Source of the DNA: Fallopia convolvulus
Taxonomy: Eukaryota > Streptophyta > Magnoliopsida > Caryophyllales > Polygonaceae
Direction of reading: 5' to 3'
Length of the DNA: 64,000 bases
Assembly: GCA_964016875.1 (NCBI GenBank)
Contig: OZ024736.1
Location: 4,099,001-4,163,000, forward strand
The notes beneath the pieces are model-generated. The model worked only from the letters and a program-made list of their open reading frames with translations. It made no database searches and was not told where the DNA came from. The position numbers and the translations under genes are program-made. This document shows positions 52,621 to 62,658 of the stretch, in pieces. Every line of letters begins with the position of its first letter. The stretch's first letter is position 1.

Positions 52621-54424
52621 ATGGGGAGAAAACACCCACCCACTCCCATGAAACCAAAGGAAATCGCAAGCTCTAACAAACAAAATGATCAAAAGGAGGT
52701 GTCAACAGTAGATGGAAAGCATGGCATCACCAAGAAAAATGAAAAGCAAGAGGAGATGAGCAAGGCCGAAGGGAAAGTTTCCAAGGGAAAGTCGAAATCC
52801 ACCATGGATGAACTTGAAGCTTTGGTGGAAGAAACTCAAGAAATCATGAAGGAACTTCCTCCAATTGAAGAAGAAATGGAGGTTGTTGCCCATGTGAGAG
52901 ATCCATTGTCCGAAAATGAAGAAGAAGAGATTTTTCCGGCGAGTCTACCGCCGTCGGCGCCGGCGTCCTTGGTGGCGCAACCACCGGAGCTCCTCTTGCT
53001 AGGGCCGGCCAAAGTTGACCAAGTTAAGAGTGGTACCCAAGCGATGTCACATGTTCAAGATAGCTCCAAAAGTGCCTTGGAGAAAGGAGTTGGAAGCACA
53101 CCAAATGAGGTAATTCTAAAACAAAACCTTTTGCCAAGTACTACCCTTGTCTCACCCATTTTGGGTAAAAGCTTTCTAGAGGGATCACATGACCTACCAA
53201 CCCTCACACCAACCCCATTTTCAGCCGCCACTCACCTAAAGCAAACCCTAATCTCAAACTTCTACCCATCCACCTCACCAAAGACCTTGGCCCCACAAAA
53301 AAATTCAAAAAACCCCACAAATCTCCTAACGGCTATAATTCCCCTTGGCGCGCCCAATCCAATTGGAAATCCCAGCCTCGGCGCGCCAAATGCGAACCCT
53401 CCCACGCCGTGTCCCTCGGCCACGATCCAAGCGCGCCCACCACGCCCCAACCACGCCCACCCTCGTCCCGTACCAGCCTCGGGCCATGTTTGCACGAGTG
53501 CGTCCGCACCACGATCTTACGCCACGGTGGCCAAAAATGGCGCGCCGATGGGGCGATCTCACCCTAACCCACCAAGCCCTAATGCTTGGACCTCAAATTC
53601 CAAAAAAATCTTTATGAACTCGGGCTTGGGAGGAAAATTAAGCTACACCCCACCAACCTCAAACCGAGTGGCGATCAAATGCTCTGAGGGATTGCGAAAA
53701 CAAGCGGTGTGGGGATCGTCACTACTCGGGCAATACGTGGGCTATCATCTGGGCCACTTCTTGATAAATCAAATGATGAAATCTTGGGGAGTCAAAACAA
53801 AGTATAGAGAGGAGGATGATTGGGTGATATTTAAATTTCAGAGTGAAGAGGATCAAGAGAAGGTTCTAAGAGGAGGTCCGTACTTTATCCATGGCAAGCC
53901 ATTGCTCCTCAAGCATGTGCCCGATAAATTTGCCTTCAACCATAGGGACGTGGCCACAATTCCCCTATGGGTACGCATCTTCGGCTTGGCAAGCAAATTT
54001 TGGGACCCCGAAGTGCTAGGCCGTGTGGCCTCGCAAGTTGGAAAGCCTCTCTATATGGACCCGGTGACCGATGGAAGAAAAAGAGGTTCGTATGCTCGTG
54101 TACTAGTTGAAATTAATTTTGCAAATGAAATTGTGCGTGAGACCATGCTTGACTTTGATGATGGAGAATCGCTTGAATGCACTTTCTTAATTGAGAATGA
54201 GCCTATGTATTGCAAGTCTTGTTGCTCTTTCGGGCATGATGATGTAGGTTGTACATTTAAGGAGAGAAGGGAAGCCGTACGTGTTAATGCAAGGAAATCC
54301 TCCAAGGCCTCAAAGAGCATTGCTCGGAGAGGGGAAGAGCCGGTCGGGGATGGCGGTTCCTTGGAGGCAAAAGGGAAGGAGAGTGCCCCATCGCATGACC
54401 CCGCCAAGAAGGATCCAATGCCCC
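52621..54424 (+). pseudogene. LINE L7 ORF1, part before gypsy C
   Basis: ATG 52621 (MGRKHPPTPM), the same start as L8. 601 codons open up to the insertion. N-terminus Lys/Glu-rich, then a Pro/Thr/Ser-rich middle with repeated GCGCGCC-encoded APN/ARP segments. Core: KKIFMNSGLGGKLSY, VWGSSLLGQYVGYHLGHF (Trp of the usual GWSLLG is Ser), GGPYFIHGKPLLL, PDKFAFNHRDVATIPLWVR, knuckle CKSCCSFGHDDVGC. The insertion lies in the charged tail after the knuckle. Confidence 0.92.
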
Positions 54425-55116
54425 TGATGCGTCCCTCTCTTGGGATGCTTCGGGTCGGTCGTTGGCTTGAGTATTAGGTCTCCAATTAGCGTAGCGGAAG
54501 GCTGGTTTGTTGGTGATTTGGTTCGAACAATCAATGAGAAACAAGAACACAAGAGCAATTGCGAGATTTAAGGGTGGCGGCACAACACAAGAAGGGAAAA
54601 TAAGGAGAAACCTCTACTTTAATTAACCCTAATATGTGTGCTGAATTGAAACATATGCGTACGCCCCCTTATATAGGGAGGCGGTTGAAGAAAACTCAAG
54701 AAACCCTAATCTATCGGCGGCGCGCCTAGGGCAAGCTTGCAAACATAGGCCCAACGACGCGGTCCAAAAATGATCGGCGCAAGGCCCATAAAAGTCTTTC
54801 TAAATGTGTAAACCAAAAATAGAAATGTTCCATAATAGAAAGAATGCATAAAAGTACTAAAAACGGATAGGTCGTCCGTGACCGTGCCGGGAGTGTCACG
54901 ACAAGGGCTGTCGCGACGCTGGCAAGGCTGGAACTCGACGCTGGCGAAGTCACGGTGCGCGTCGAAGCGCTAGCGAGGTCGCTGGCACGACGCGGGACGT
55001 TGGTGACGGCGCTAGCGAGGTCTCGAGGACTTGAGGTTCGCTGATGCTTCCTAGAACCTCAAGTTGAGACTCGATCCCGAGGTCCGATGCGAGAACCTCA
55101 AGTTTGGCTCCGAGGT
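54425..55116 (-). repeat. Gypsy C 3' LTR, lacking about 285 bp of U3
   Basis: Ends (minus strand) GACGCATCA at 54425. TATA box on the minus strand at 54675-54668. At about 55116 LTR sequence switches to gag within the shared string CCTCGG, a microhomology deletion joint. Confidence 0.9.
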
Positions 55117-56961
55117 CATCCGATTGATCGCACTCGAGCTCGGCGGCGTCGATCTCTTGTGACTCAACTTCGACATCCTCCTCACTGTCATATGGCTCGC
55201 CTTGAGTGGTGAATAAAACTTTCTTGTTGTTGGGACAGTTCCGTTGCATATGGCCTCGTCCCCCGCACTTGTAGCACGCCATGTCACGAGCTCGATCGGC
55301 GTTCGACTCGGCGGTGCGCGGCGCGGCTGGGGCCTTGGCTTGTGAGGCCTCGGCCTTCGCTTTGGAACCTGTCGAAGGGCTAGGCAAAGAAGGAGCAAAC
55401 TGATTAGTAGATAAACCGGATTGACTAGAGTTAGACACATACCTTGAATTGGACCATCCCGATTTGGTGCGCATATCTTGTTTGTGGATTTGCATGGCGG
55501 TGTGCACCAAATTGTTGATGTCTTTGATTGGGAGGATTTCCAACCTATCTTGAATCGACTGCCTTAAACCCGAAAGGAACCTCGTCTTCATTACGGATGG
55601 TGAGTCTCATCCCCGCCTTGAAGAACATGTCTTCGAGTTTGGAAAAATATTCCTTCGGCGTCATTGTGCCTTGTTTGATGCACATGATCTCGATGTGCAT
55701 CTTGTCCTTGTGATCGGCTGGAATGTACCTCTTCTTCATGATATAAACAAGTTGATGCCACTCACGGATTAGGGGCTTTCCTTTTCGAATCCTTTCAGAC
55801 TCAAATCGGTTCCACCAAGTCCTAGCGGCACCAACGAAATGGAACGTCACAACTTCCACCTTTTCGTCGTCCTCGTAACCTAAATGACGGAGCGTGTGCT
55901 CCGTGCCCTGTAACCACTCCAAAAACACATCAGGATCATAAGAACCGGAAAAGGTTTCGAATTTTACCTTGACATCCCCACGCTGTTGTCGTGGATCCCG
56001 AGCATCGCGGCGATCTCGATCGCGCCGAGGGCTGTCACGCCGAGGCGAGTATGCGCGCCTGTCGCGCCGATGCCGAGGCTGTCCTCGATGCGGATCATCG
56101 TCTCCATCGTCCAGATCGTCTCCACCGTAAGGCCTCCGAGGACGCCGATCGTCGCGATCCCTGTCGCGCCGGGCGTGCGACCCGAGCCATAGACTCGATC
56201 GTACTCGGTGCGATGCTTGGCAAGGCGCGGCGGTGGGATCCAATCCGAAGGCCGGTTGTCATGTTCTTCCGGATCCAGCACATTTGGATGCTCAAACGAA
56301 GATTCATTAGAATAATCCGAGAACTCATCGTACTCGTTTTCAAACTCCGAGAACGGACTACGAGCACTTTGATGCCCGAGGTCGTCCTCAAATCTATAGG
56401 CGTCGGCGTCATAATACTTGGCCCCGTGCTTCCGCTTTGGGGTTTTGTACACATACGCCGGCGACTTGTTCTTTTTCTTTCTTTTGGGATCCCCACTCGT
56501 ATGTCGATGTCTATACTCCTCGGAGTTGTACTCCTCATCGGAATATACGTCGTAAACTTGTGTGTCCCTATAGTCTCGCGCCACTTGATAGCGATCTGCG
56601 GTTCGGGGACCACCATCGTGCCGATCAAATTGGCGACTTTCTTTGATCGACTCCATGCGTTGCATGGTGCCGAATTGTGATGAAGGCTGTGCGTGTTTCT
56701 TCCCCTTCGCGTTGGCACGAGCAACGTCCTCCGCGGACACGCCTGGCACGCCATGGATTTCGGAAGCTAAGCCATGCTGTTGTGGCACGGTGTGCTTCGT
56801 TGAGTTTGGCTCGCCGCCAAGAAGCGTTCGAGGTCTTCTATGCGCGCCACGGCTTCAGGGTTCCACGCCTCTCGATTTTGGGTAGGGTTTTGGCCCTTGG
56901 TGGGGTTGTTGTTTCCACCGTCTCCTGACTCCGACATAGTACCTATGGTAACACAAGTCAT
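55117..56961 (-). pseudogene. Gypsy C gag, frameshifted and fused to LTR sequence
   Basis: ATG 56961-56959 (MTCVTIGTMSES). Frameshifts relative to B occur near 56790, 56180 and 55600. RD-rich domain, gag core (FSGSYDPDVFLEWLQG, AARTWWNRFESE) and knuckle CYKCGGRGHMQRNC are present. Past AAELEC the frame passes through the deletion joint into LTR sequence (AKLEVLASDLG...) and stops at 54950, producing a gag-LTR fusion frame. Protease and pol are absent. Confidence 0.9.
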
Positions 56962-57677
56962 CGAAGCAAGTAAGAAATTCACAAGCAACTAAACAAGAGT
57001 TACAGTTCGCTTAAGTGAAGCCGACCCTTGTGTTCAAACCACACGTTGAAGGATTGGCAAGGCTAAAGGTCCCTCAAACTCGATCAAAGAAGTGGATCCG
57101 AAAATTACAATGCAAGCTAAGCAAGACAAGGCAAGTTCGAAACCAAAAAACTCAAGGCAAGTAATGATACGAACGAAAGGTGCGAAATTTGCAAACAAAA
57201 GTGAAGGATCTTGCCTTATTTTGGCTTGTGATCTTCACGAGATTTTTTTTTTTTTAAATCCAATCGACTAGTTACCTTATTTTGGCTTTATAGTCGAAGA
57301 ACAAGTTTTTTTTTTTGTTAAACAATGAAATCGGACTAGGTTTTCTCCTCTGGAACGATTGAACAATTTAGATAATCAACACGCAAACAATCACACGAAG
57401 CACAAGAGAAATTGGCAAAACAAGTCCTAAGTTCATGCAACTAGCAAGACAAAGCAACAACTTCACCAAAATCAATAGATCGAATGAGTTAGGGTACGGT
57501 TGATTTGATTTTATTTTATTTTGAATGAATTTCGAAGCAAAGAAAAAAAATTTGGAACCTAGATGGCGGATATGCGAAGTGGAGGATAAATCTAGGATTT
57601 GAATTGGCGGAAAGACGTGTGAGAATGAACTAGAAGGGTTGAACGAGACTTACTCAAACCTTGGCTCTGATACCAGT
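56962..57677 (-). other. Gypsy C primer site and leader
   Basis: The minus strand TGGTATCAGAG at 57675-57665 is the perfect initiator-Met primer site. The leader resembles those of A and B (A-runs, repeated CCAAAATAAGG). No ORF. Confidence 0.85.
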
Positions 57678-58657
57678 TGATGCGTCCCTCTCTTGGGATG
57701 ATTCGGATCGGTCGTTGGCTTGAGTATTAGGTCTCCAATTAGCGTAGCGGAAGGCTGGTTTGTTGGTGATTTGGTTCGAACAATCAATGAGAAACAAGAA
57801 CACAAGAGCAATTGCGAGATTTAAGGGTGGCGGCACAACACAAGAAGGGAAAATAAGGAGAAACCTCTACTTTAATTAACCCTAATATGTGTTCTGAATT
57901 GAAACATATGCGTACGCCCCCTTATATAGGGAGGAGGTTGAAGAAAACTCAAGAAACCCTAATCTATCGGCGGCGCGCCTAGGGCAAGCTTGCAAACTTG
58001 GGCCCAACGGCGCGGTCCGAAAATGATCGGCGCAAGGCCCATAAAAGTCTTTCTAAATGTGTAAAACCAACAATAGAAATGTTCCATAAAAGAAAGAATG
58101 CATAAAAGTACTAAAAACGGATAGGTCGTCCGTGACCGTGCCGGGAGTGTCACGACAAGGGCTGTCGCGACGCTGGCAAGGCTGGGACTCGGCGCTGGCA
58201 AAGTCACGGTGGGCGTCGGGGCGCTGGCGAGGTCGCTGGCACGACGCGGGACGCTGGTGACGGTGCTAGCGAGGTCTCGAGGACTTGAGGTTCGCCGATG
58301 CTTCCTAGAACCTCAAGTTGAGACTCGATCCCGAGGTCCGATGCGAGGACCTCAAGTTTGGCTCCGGGGTCTTGGTAAAGGCTGGAGGCGACCTCGTCTT
58401 GCGATCTGATGCTCGAGGAGGGCGCGCCTTGGCGAGGTCGATCCGAGAGCTCGAAGCGAGGTTCCTCGGCGCCGATGGTGGTGATGGTGCCGAGCGAGGT
58501 CGCGGTGTAGGGCGCGTCGTGGCCTATGGAGAGGCGCGCCACAAGAGACCTCCTTGCGTCTTGGATTGCTCGGGCTCTAGCATGAGTGATGGGGCCATCC
58601 GAGCGAAGTGTGAATGCGTCGTCCTCTTGGCTAGCATCCATGACGGGGGTCGCATCA
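57678..58657 (-). repeat. Gypsy C 5' LTR (980 bp)
   Basis: Minus strand TGATGCGACC (58657) to GACGCATCA (57678). TATA box 57928-57921. The GPITHARARAIQ frame is open from before the LTR start to 58204. Variant content matches B's LTRs rather than A's. Confidence 0.92.
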
Positions 58658-58662
58658 GCCCC

Positions 58663-59291
58663 CCACCAGCGCCACCTCAAAAACCGAAGCAAAAAAAGGA
58701 AAGGAAACCTCAAAAAATGGGGAAAAACATGGGAAACACATTGAGAGAGAAGCCACCAAGCCATTGAACCACAAAAAACCAAAAAACAAAAAGGGTGGGA
58801 AACAAGTCATGAGTGAGAGAGAGTGCACTTCCCATACTTCTAATGCAAGTGCCTCGAGTAGTGAGGATTTTTCCGAAAATGAGAGTACCACATCTTTGAG
58901 TGAAAGTGAGAGTGACAAGGAAACCGAACCAAAACTCGGAGAGGCTTCGGAAGAGGAGGTGGTTGCCAGTGAGGAGGGAGATGATGAAGCCTCGGTCAAC
59001 TATGCCGAGGGTGGGAGAGATGGTGGCACCGGGGAAGAGGAGCCGTTTGTGGATGTAAGATCTAAGTCGGCCAAGAGGAAAGAAAAAAGGGCCGCCGCAA
59101 GGGAGACTCTATTAGCACTTCGAGCACATAGCAAGTTTCCAAACCAAGTGGTGGGGAGGACAACTCGGAGTACTATGAGAGCCGAGAGGGGAAGGGCACA
59201 AAAGTGTCCCTATGACGGTCATTGCATGGAATATTCAAGGGCTTTGCCATCCCCGGAAACAAAATGGCCTAAAGAAGTTGATTCAAGATAA
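58663..59291 (+). pseudogene. LINE L7 ORF1, C-terminal part after gypsy C
   Basis: Resumes in frame after the GCCCC duplication: Lys-rich (KKGKETSKNGEKHGKH), then Ser/Glu-rich (SSSEDFSENES, EEEVVASEEGDDEAS) and the basic end ALRAHSKFPNQVVGRTTRSTMRAERG. The frame overruns the expected stop at the ORF2 ATG (59212) and ends at 59291, implying a small indel just upstream of ORF2. Confidence 0.88.
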
Positions 59292-59600
59292 TAAAGCAAA
59301 GGTATGTGGTGTCTTTGAAACCAAATGCCATGGCTATGATATTTTTGAGCTAGTTCGGCGCGTGGCCCCGGGTTAGGACCATGCCTCGAAATTTTCACTT
59401 GATGAACGAGCGCGGATCCTAGTTCTTTGGGACCCGGCGCTTGTTGAAGTTGAAGTGGTTGCCACCACTGTACAACACATCGGTTGTCTCGTCACTTGCA
59501 AGACAACCGGGTCATGATAAATCCTATTTGGTCCAATAGTGATTTCTTTTGTCATACTAACTACCCGGACATGTGGGAGCACTCCGACCACAAACCGGGA
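59212..59600 (+). pseudogene. LINE L7 ORF2 endonuclease, largely deleted
   Basis: Starts MTVIAWNIQG, with VCGVFETKCHG, then TAG 59374-59376. After GCLVTCKTTG the sequence jumps to VMINPIWSNSDFFCHTN and HSDHKPGIVSL; the stretch holding the GDFN and SKIDR motifs (roughly 0.27 kb in L3) is missing. Confidence 0.88.
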
Positions 59601-62259
59601 ATTGTCTCCTTGTGTAGGACAAATCTAAGTGGCAAGAAATATTTCCAATTCTTCAACATGTGGGTAGGAGATCCAAGATTCCAAGAGATTGTTCGGGAAG
59701 GGTGGGTGTCCAACCTCCGAGGCACTTACCAATACCGACTTTCAAAGCTTCTCCATGGAATGAAAATGCCACTAAAGAGACTCAACCAACAAGAGTTTAG
59801 CCATATCTCCTCGAGGAAAACCGAGGCCAACCTCGCTTTCTCCCAAGCCCTTGAGGAGGTACGGTTGAACCCCGAGTCTCTTGAAGCCAAGCAAGAAATG
59901 AAGAAGGCGAGAGAAAAGGCCAAAAAGCTCAATGATGCCGAGGCTAGCTTCCTCCAACAACAAGACAAGGCAAAATATATTTTGAAGAGTGATATATGCT
60001 CGAGCTACTTCCATGCCATGATGCGAGCCAATGGGAAGCGAAATCTCATTTCCTCTATCAACAAATCCAATGGCCTCTCCACTAAATCCATGGAGGAGGT
60101 GGTGGGGGAATTTTAGAATTTTTTCAAAGGTCTATTCGGCTCAAGGGTGGAGATTGACATGCCACAACCGGGAGAATTTGCTAGAGGGCCGAGTATTACC
60201 AATGAAGAGGCGCAAATGCTAGTGGCTCCGGTGTCCAACAAAGACATCAAAGAGGCCGTGTGGTCAATGGGGGATGATAAAGCTCCCGGTCCCGATGGCT
60301 TCACCTAAAAATTCTTCAAAGCCACTTGGGAAACAACCGGGCCCGAAGTATGTGCGGCGGTCAAGGAATTTTTTGCAAATGGGAAACTCCTTCGGCAATT
60401 CAACCACACCATCATCTCCCTCATTCCAAAAATTGAGAAGCCGACAAGAGTAGAACACTACCGGCCAATTTCATGTTGCAATGTGGTCTACAAGATCATT
60501 TCTAAGGTGATGACTCTACGCCTAACCAAGTGTCTTGGCGCCCTCATTGATCCGGCCCAAAGCGCATTTGTGGAGGGTCGGTTAATGTCGGACAACATAT
60601 TTCTTGTGCAAGAACTCTCGAGGAAATACAACTTCAAGAGAGAGACCCAAAGATGTTTTTTGAATGTGGATCTTTTAAAGGCGTATGACACCATCTCGTG
60701 GGACTTTCTAAGGTTCGCCCTCTCTAGCCTTGGATGTCCTTCGATATTCATTGCTTGGATAATGGAGTGCGTGACCACACCAACGTACTCGATCAAGATA
60801 AACAAAGGCCTACATCGTTTCTTCCCCGGCAACCGTGGCCTCCGAAAAAGTGACCCACTCTCCCCACTTCTTTTTGTTATGTGCATGAAATTTCTTTCTC
60901 GCCTCCTTAGGATAGAAACCGCTAGAGATGCATTCCACTACCACCAAAATTGTGAGAACCTCAAGTTGTCCCACCTCCTATTTGCCGATGATGTGATATT
61001 ATTTAGCCGAGGGGATTTGGGGTCGGTGAGGATACTCATGGATTGCCTTGAGAGATTCAAAACCATATCCGGCCTAGCCATTAATGTTGCCAAGTCCTCT
61101 ATTTTTTTTGGCTCGGTCCCGGAGAATGAAAGAGGGCCGATTAGAGACCTAACCGGGTTCGAACTTGGAAGCTTCCCATTCTGATATCTAGGAATCCCTA
61201 TTTGCCCACATGGCCTCCAAGCTCTTCACTACAAAACGCTCCTAGATAAAATGGGTGGGATCCTAAACAATTGGACAAAAAAGATTTTATCTTTTGCGGG
61301 AAGGAGGGAGTTGATAGCTTCGGTTTTGCAAGGGGTAGAGGGTTTTTGGCTTTCCATTCTTCCCCTTACCACCGTTGTCCTAAACCGTTTGATCACCCTA
61401 TGCCGGGATTTTCTTTGGAGGAAACCGCCGGTTAAGTGGGTGGATATTTGTACACCAAGAAGGGAGGGAGGTCTAGGGCTCCTAAACCTCAAAATTTGGA
61501 ACAAAAGTTTCATGCTCAAACACTATTGGCACATCCATGACATGAGAGATAGCCTATGGGTGAGGTGGGTACATCATAGATATCTTGGGGTAGTTCAACC
61601 TCTAAATTGGGAACCACATCAAAAAGACTCCCCTTTGATCAAGGCCATAATTGGGGCAAAAAGGATGATAGTGAACCTCGAGGGAAGAGAGGTGGGTGTG
61701 GGAGACTTGCTTGAAAGTTGGTGTGAGGAAGGGCGGTTTCGGGTGTCACGAGCTTTTGGTGCCTTGAGAGAGAAGAGGTCGATTGTTAGTTGGCACAAGA
61801 TGGTTTGGGCTAAACACAATACCCCTAAACACATGTTCATTCTATGGCTCGCCAACCTTGGGAGGCTATCCACATATGACCGACTCCACTTCCTAGACCT
61901 TGACCCGGGGTGCAAACTTTGTGGGGCCGAGCTTGAAACCCATGATCACCTATTCTTCCAATGCCCATACTCCAAATCCATTTGGGATGAGGTCCGTGCC
62001 CGCTTCAAAATCCCAGCCGAGGCCTCACTTTTGAGGCGCGCCTTGAGATGGTTGCGTCGGCGCGCCCGGGGACGCGACTACTTGGCGCGCGCGCGTTTTT
62101 GTGCTATCGACCACGGTCTATTATATTTGGCATGCGAGGAATGCACAAGTTTTTGATAGGAACCTCATTCCAAAGGAGGTAGTGACTCGCTTGATTTTGA
62201 CACATGTGTTTAGACTACTTCATGATATTTATCCCCCTTGTAAGGTGGAGGCCTTGTAG
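59518..62259 (+). pseudogene. LINE L7 ORF2 RT and zf-RVT, several stops
   Basis: Blocks in order: FFNMWVGDPRFQEIVREGW; stop TAG 60114-60116; APGPDGFT then TAA (60306-60308); RPISCCNVVYKIISK, QSAFVEGRLMSDNIFL, NVDLLKAYDTISW, GLRKSDPLSPLLFV (usual RQGDP reads RKSDP), HLLFADDVILFSRGD; TGA 61183-61185 in FPF.YLGIPI (Arg in sisters); SFAGRRELIASVLQG, GGLGLLNLKIWN, WAKHNTPKHMFILWL, CKLCGAELETHDHLFFQCPYS. A frameshift near 62095 precedes the stop at 62259. RT catalytic FADD is intact. Confidence 0.92.
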
Positions 62260-62433
62260 TGGAAGCATGTATGCGTAGTATGGAAGGCCTGCGTGTCAAT
62301 CCATGTGCGCCCTTTTTGATTCATGGTTCGGGGGGCCTGCATGCTTACCCGTTCATGATATATGTACATAAGACTATTATACCCCTTTTAAAGGGTTTTA
62401 CTACTTAATCGAATTAACCATTCAGCAAAAAAA
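62260..62433 (+). other. L7 3' UTR with hairpins and poly(A)
   Basis: T1 62280-62304: ATGGA/TCCAT around AGGCCTGCGTGTCAA; a further GGGGGGCCTGCATGC copy near 62330. T2 62381-62396: ACCC/GGGT. Ends CGAATTAACCATTCAGC plus 7 A. Confidence 0.65.
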
Positions 62434-62550
62434 GAAAGAGCTCTCAGTGTAGTAGTGCGTTTCCTTAGAGAGAGAAACTCTCATCTCTCTCCTCCCCTCC
62501 CAACCAAAACCGATTGCTTTCTTTCCCCTCTCACTAGAGTTCTAGCGCCG

Positions 62551-62578
62551 GCAAGGGCGCGCCACTCGTGGCCCTTGC
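62551..62578 (+). other. L8 5' UTR hairpin H1
   Basis: GCAAGGGC/GCCCTTGC as in L7. The upstream CCGGCG arm of L7 is changed here (CTAGAG), so only H1 is kept. Confidence 0.5.
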
Positions 62579-62658
62579 TCCCACAACCAACCCGCACCTA
62601 GCCACGCCACCGCTAACACGTCCTCGGCCTAGCGCCGCCTCCACCGGCCGTTTTGGCC

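Larger units (their letters stand above)
54425..58657 (-). mobile_element. Ty3/gypsy retrotransposon C, internally deleted, inserted in L7
   Basis: Same family as A and B, minus strand. Complete 5' LTR (58657-57678), primer site, leader and most of gag, then a deletion removes the gag end, protease, all of pol and the first part of the 3' LTR (54425-55116 remains). Flanking GCCCC at 54420-54424 and 58658-58662 is a perfect target duplication, so the deletion occurred after insertion. The L7 reading frame resumes across it. Confidence 0.94.
52379..62433 (+). mobile_element. LINE unit L7, interrupted by gypsy C
   Basis: GAAAGAGCTCTCAGTAAGAAAGAGC 5' end (the GAAAGAGCTCTCA block occurs twice), ORF1, ORF2, 3' UTR, 7 A. 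Gypsy C (54425-58657) splits ORF1 after the KDPMP codons with a perfect GCCCC duplication. ORF2 lacks most of the endonuclease and has several stops. Its ORF1 is about 97-98 percent identical by eye to L8's. Confidence 0.92.
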
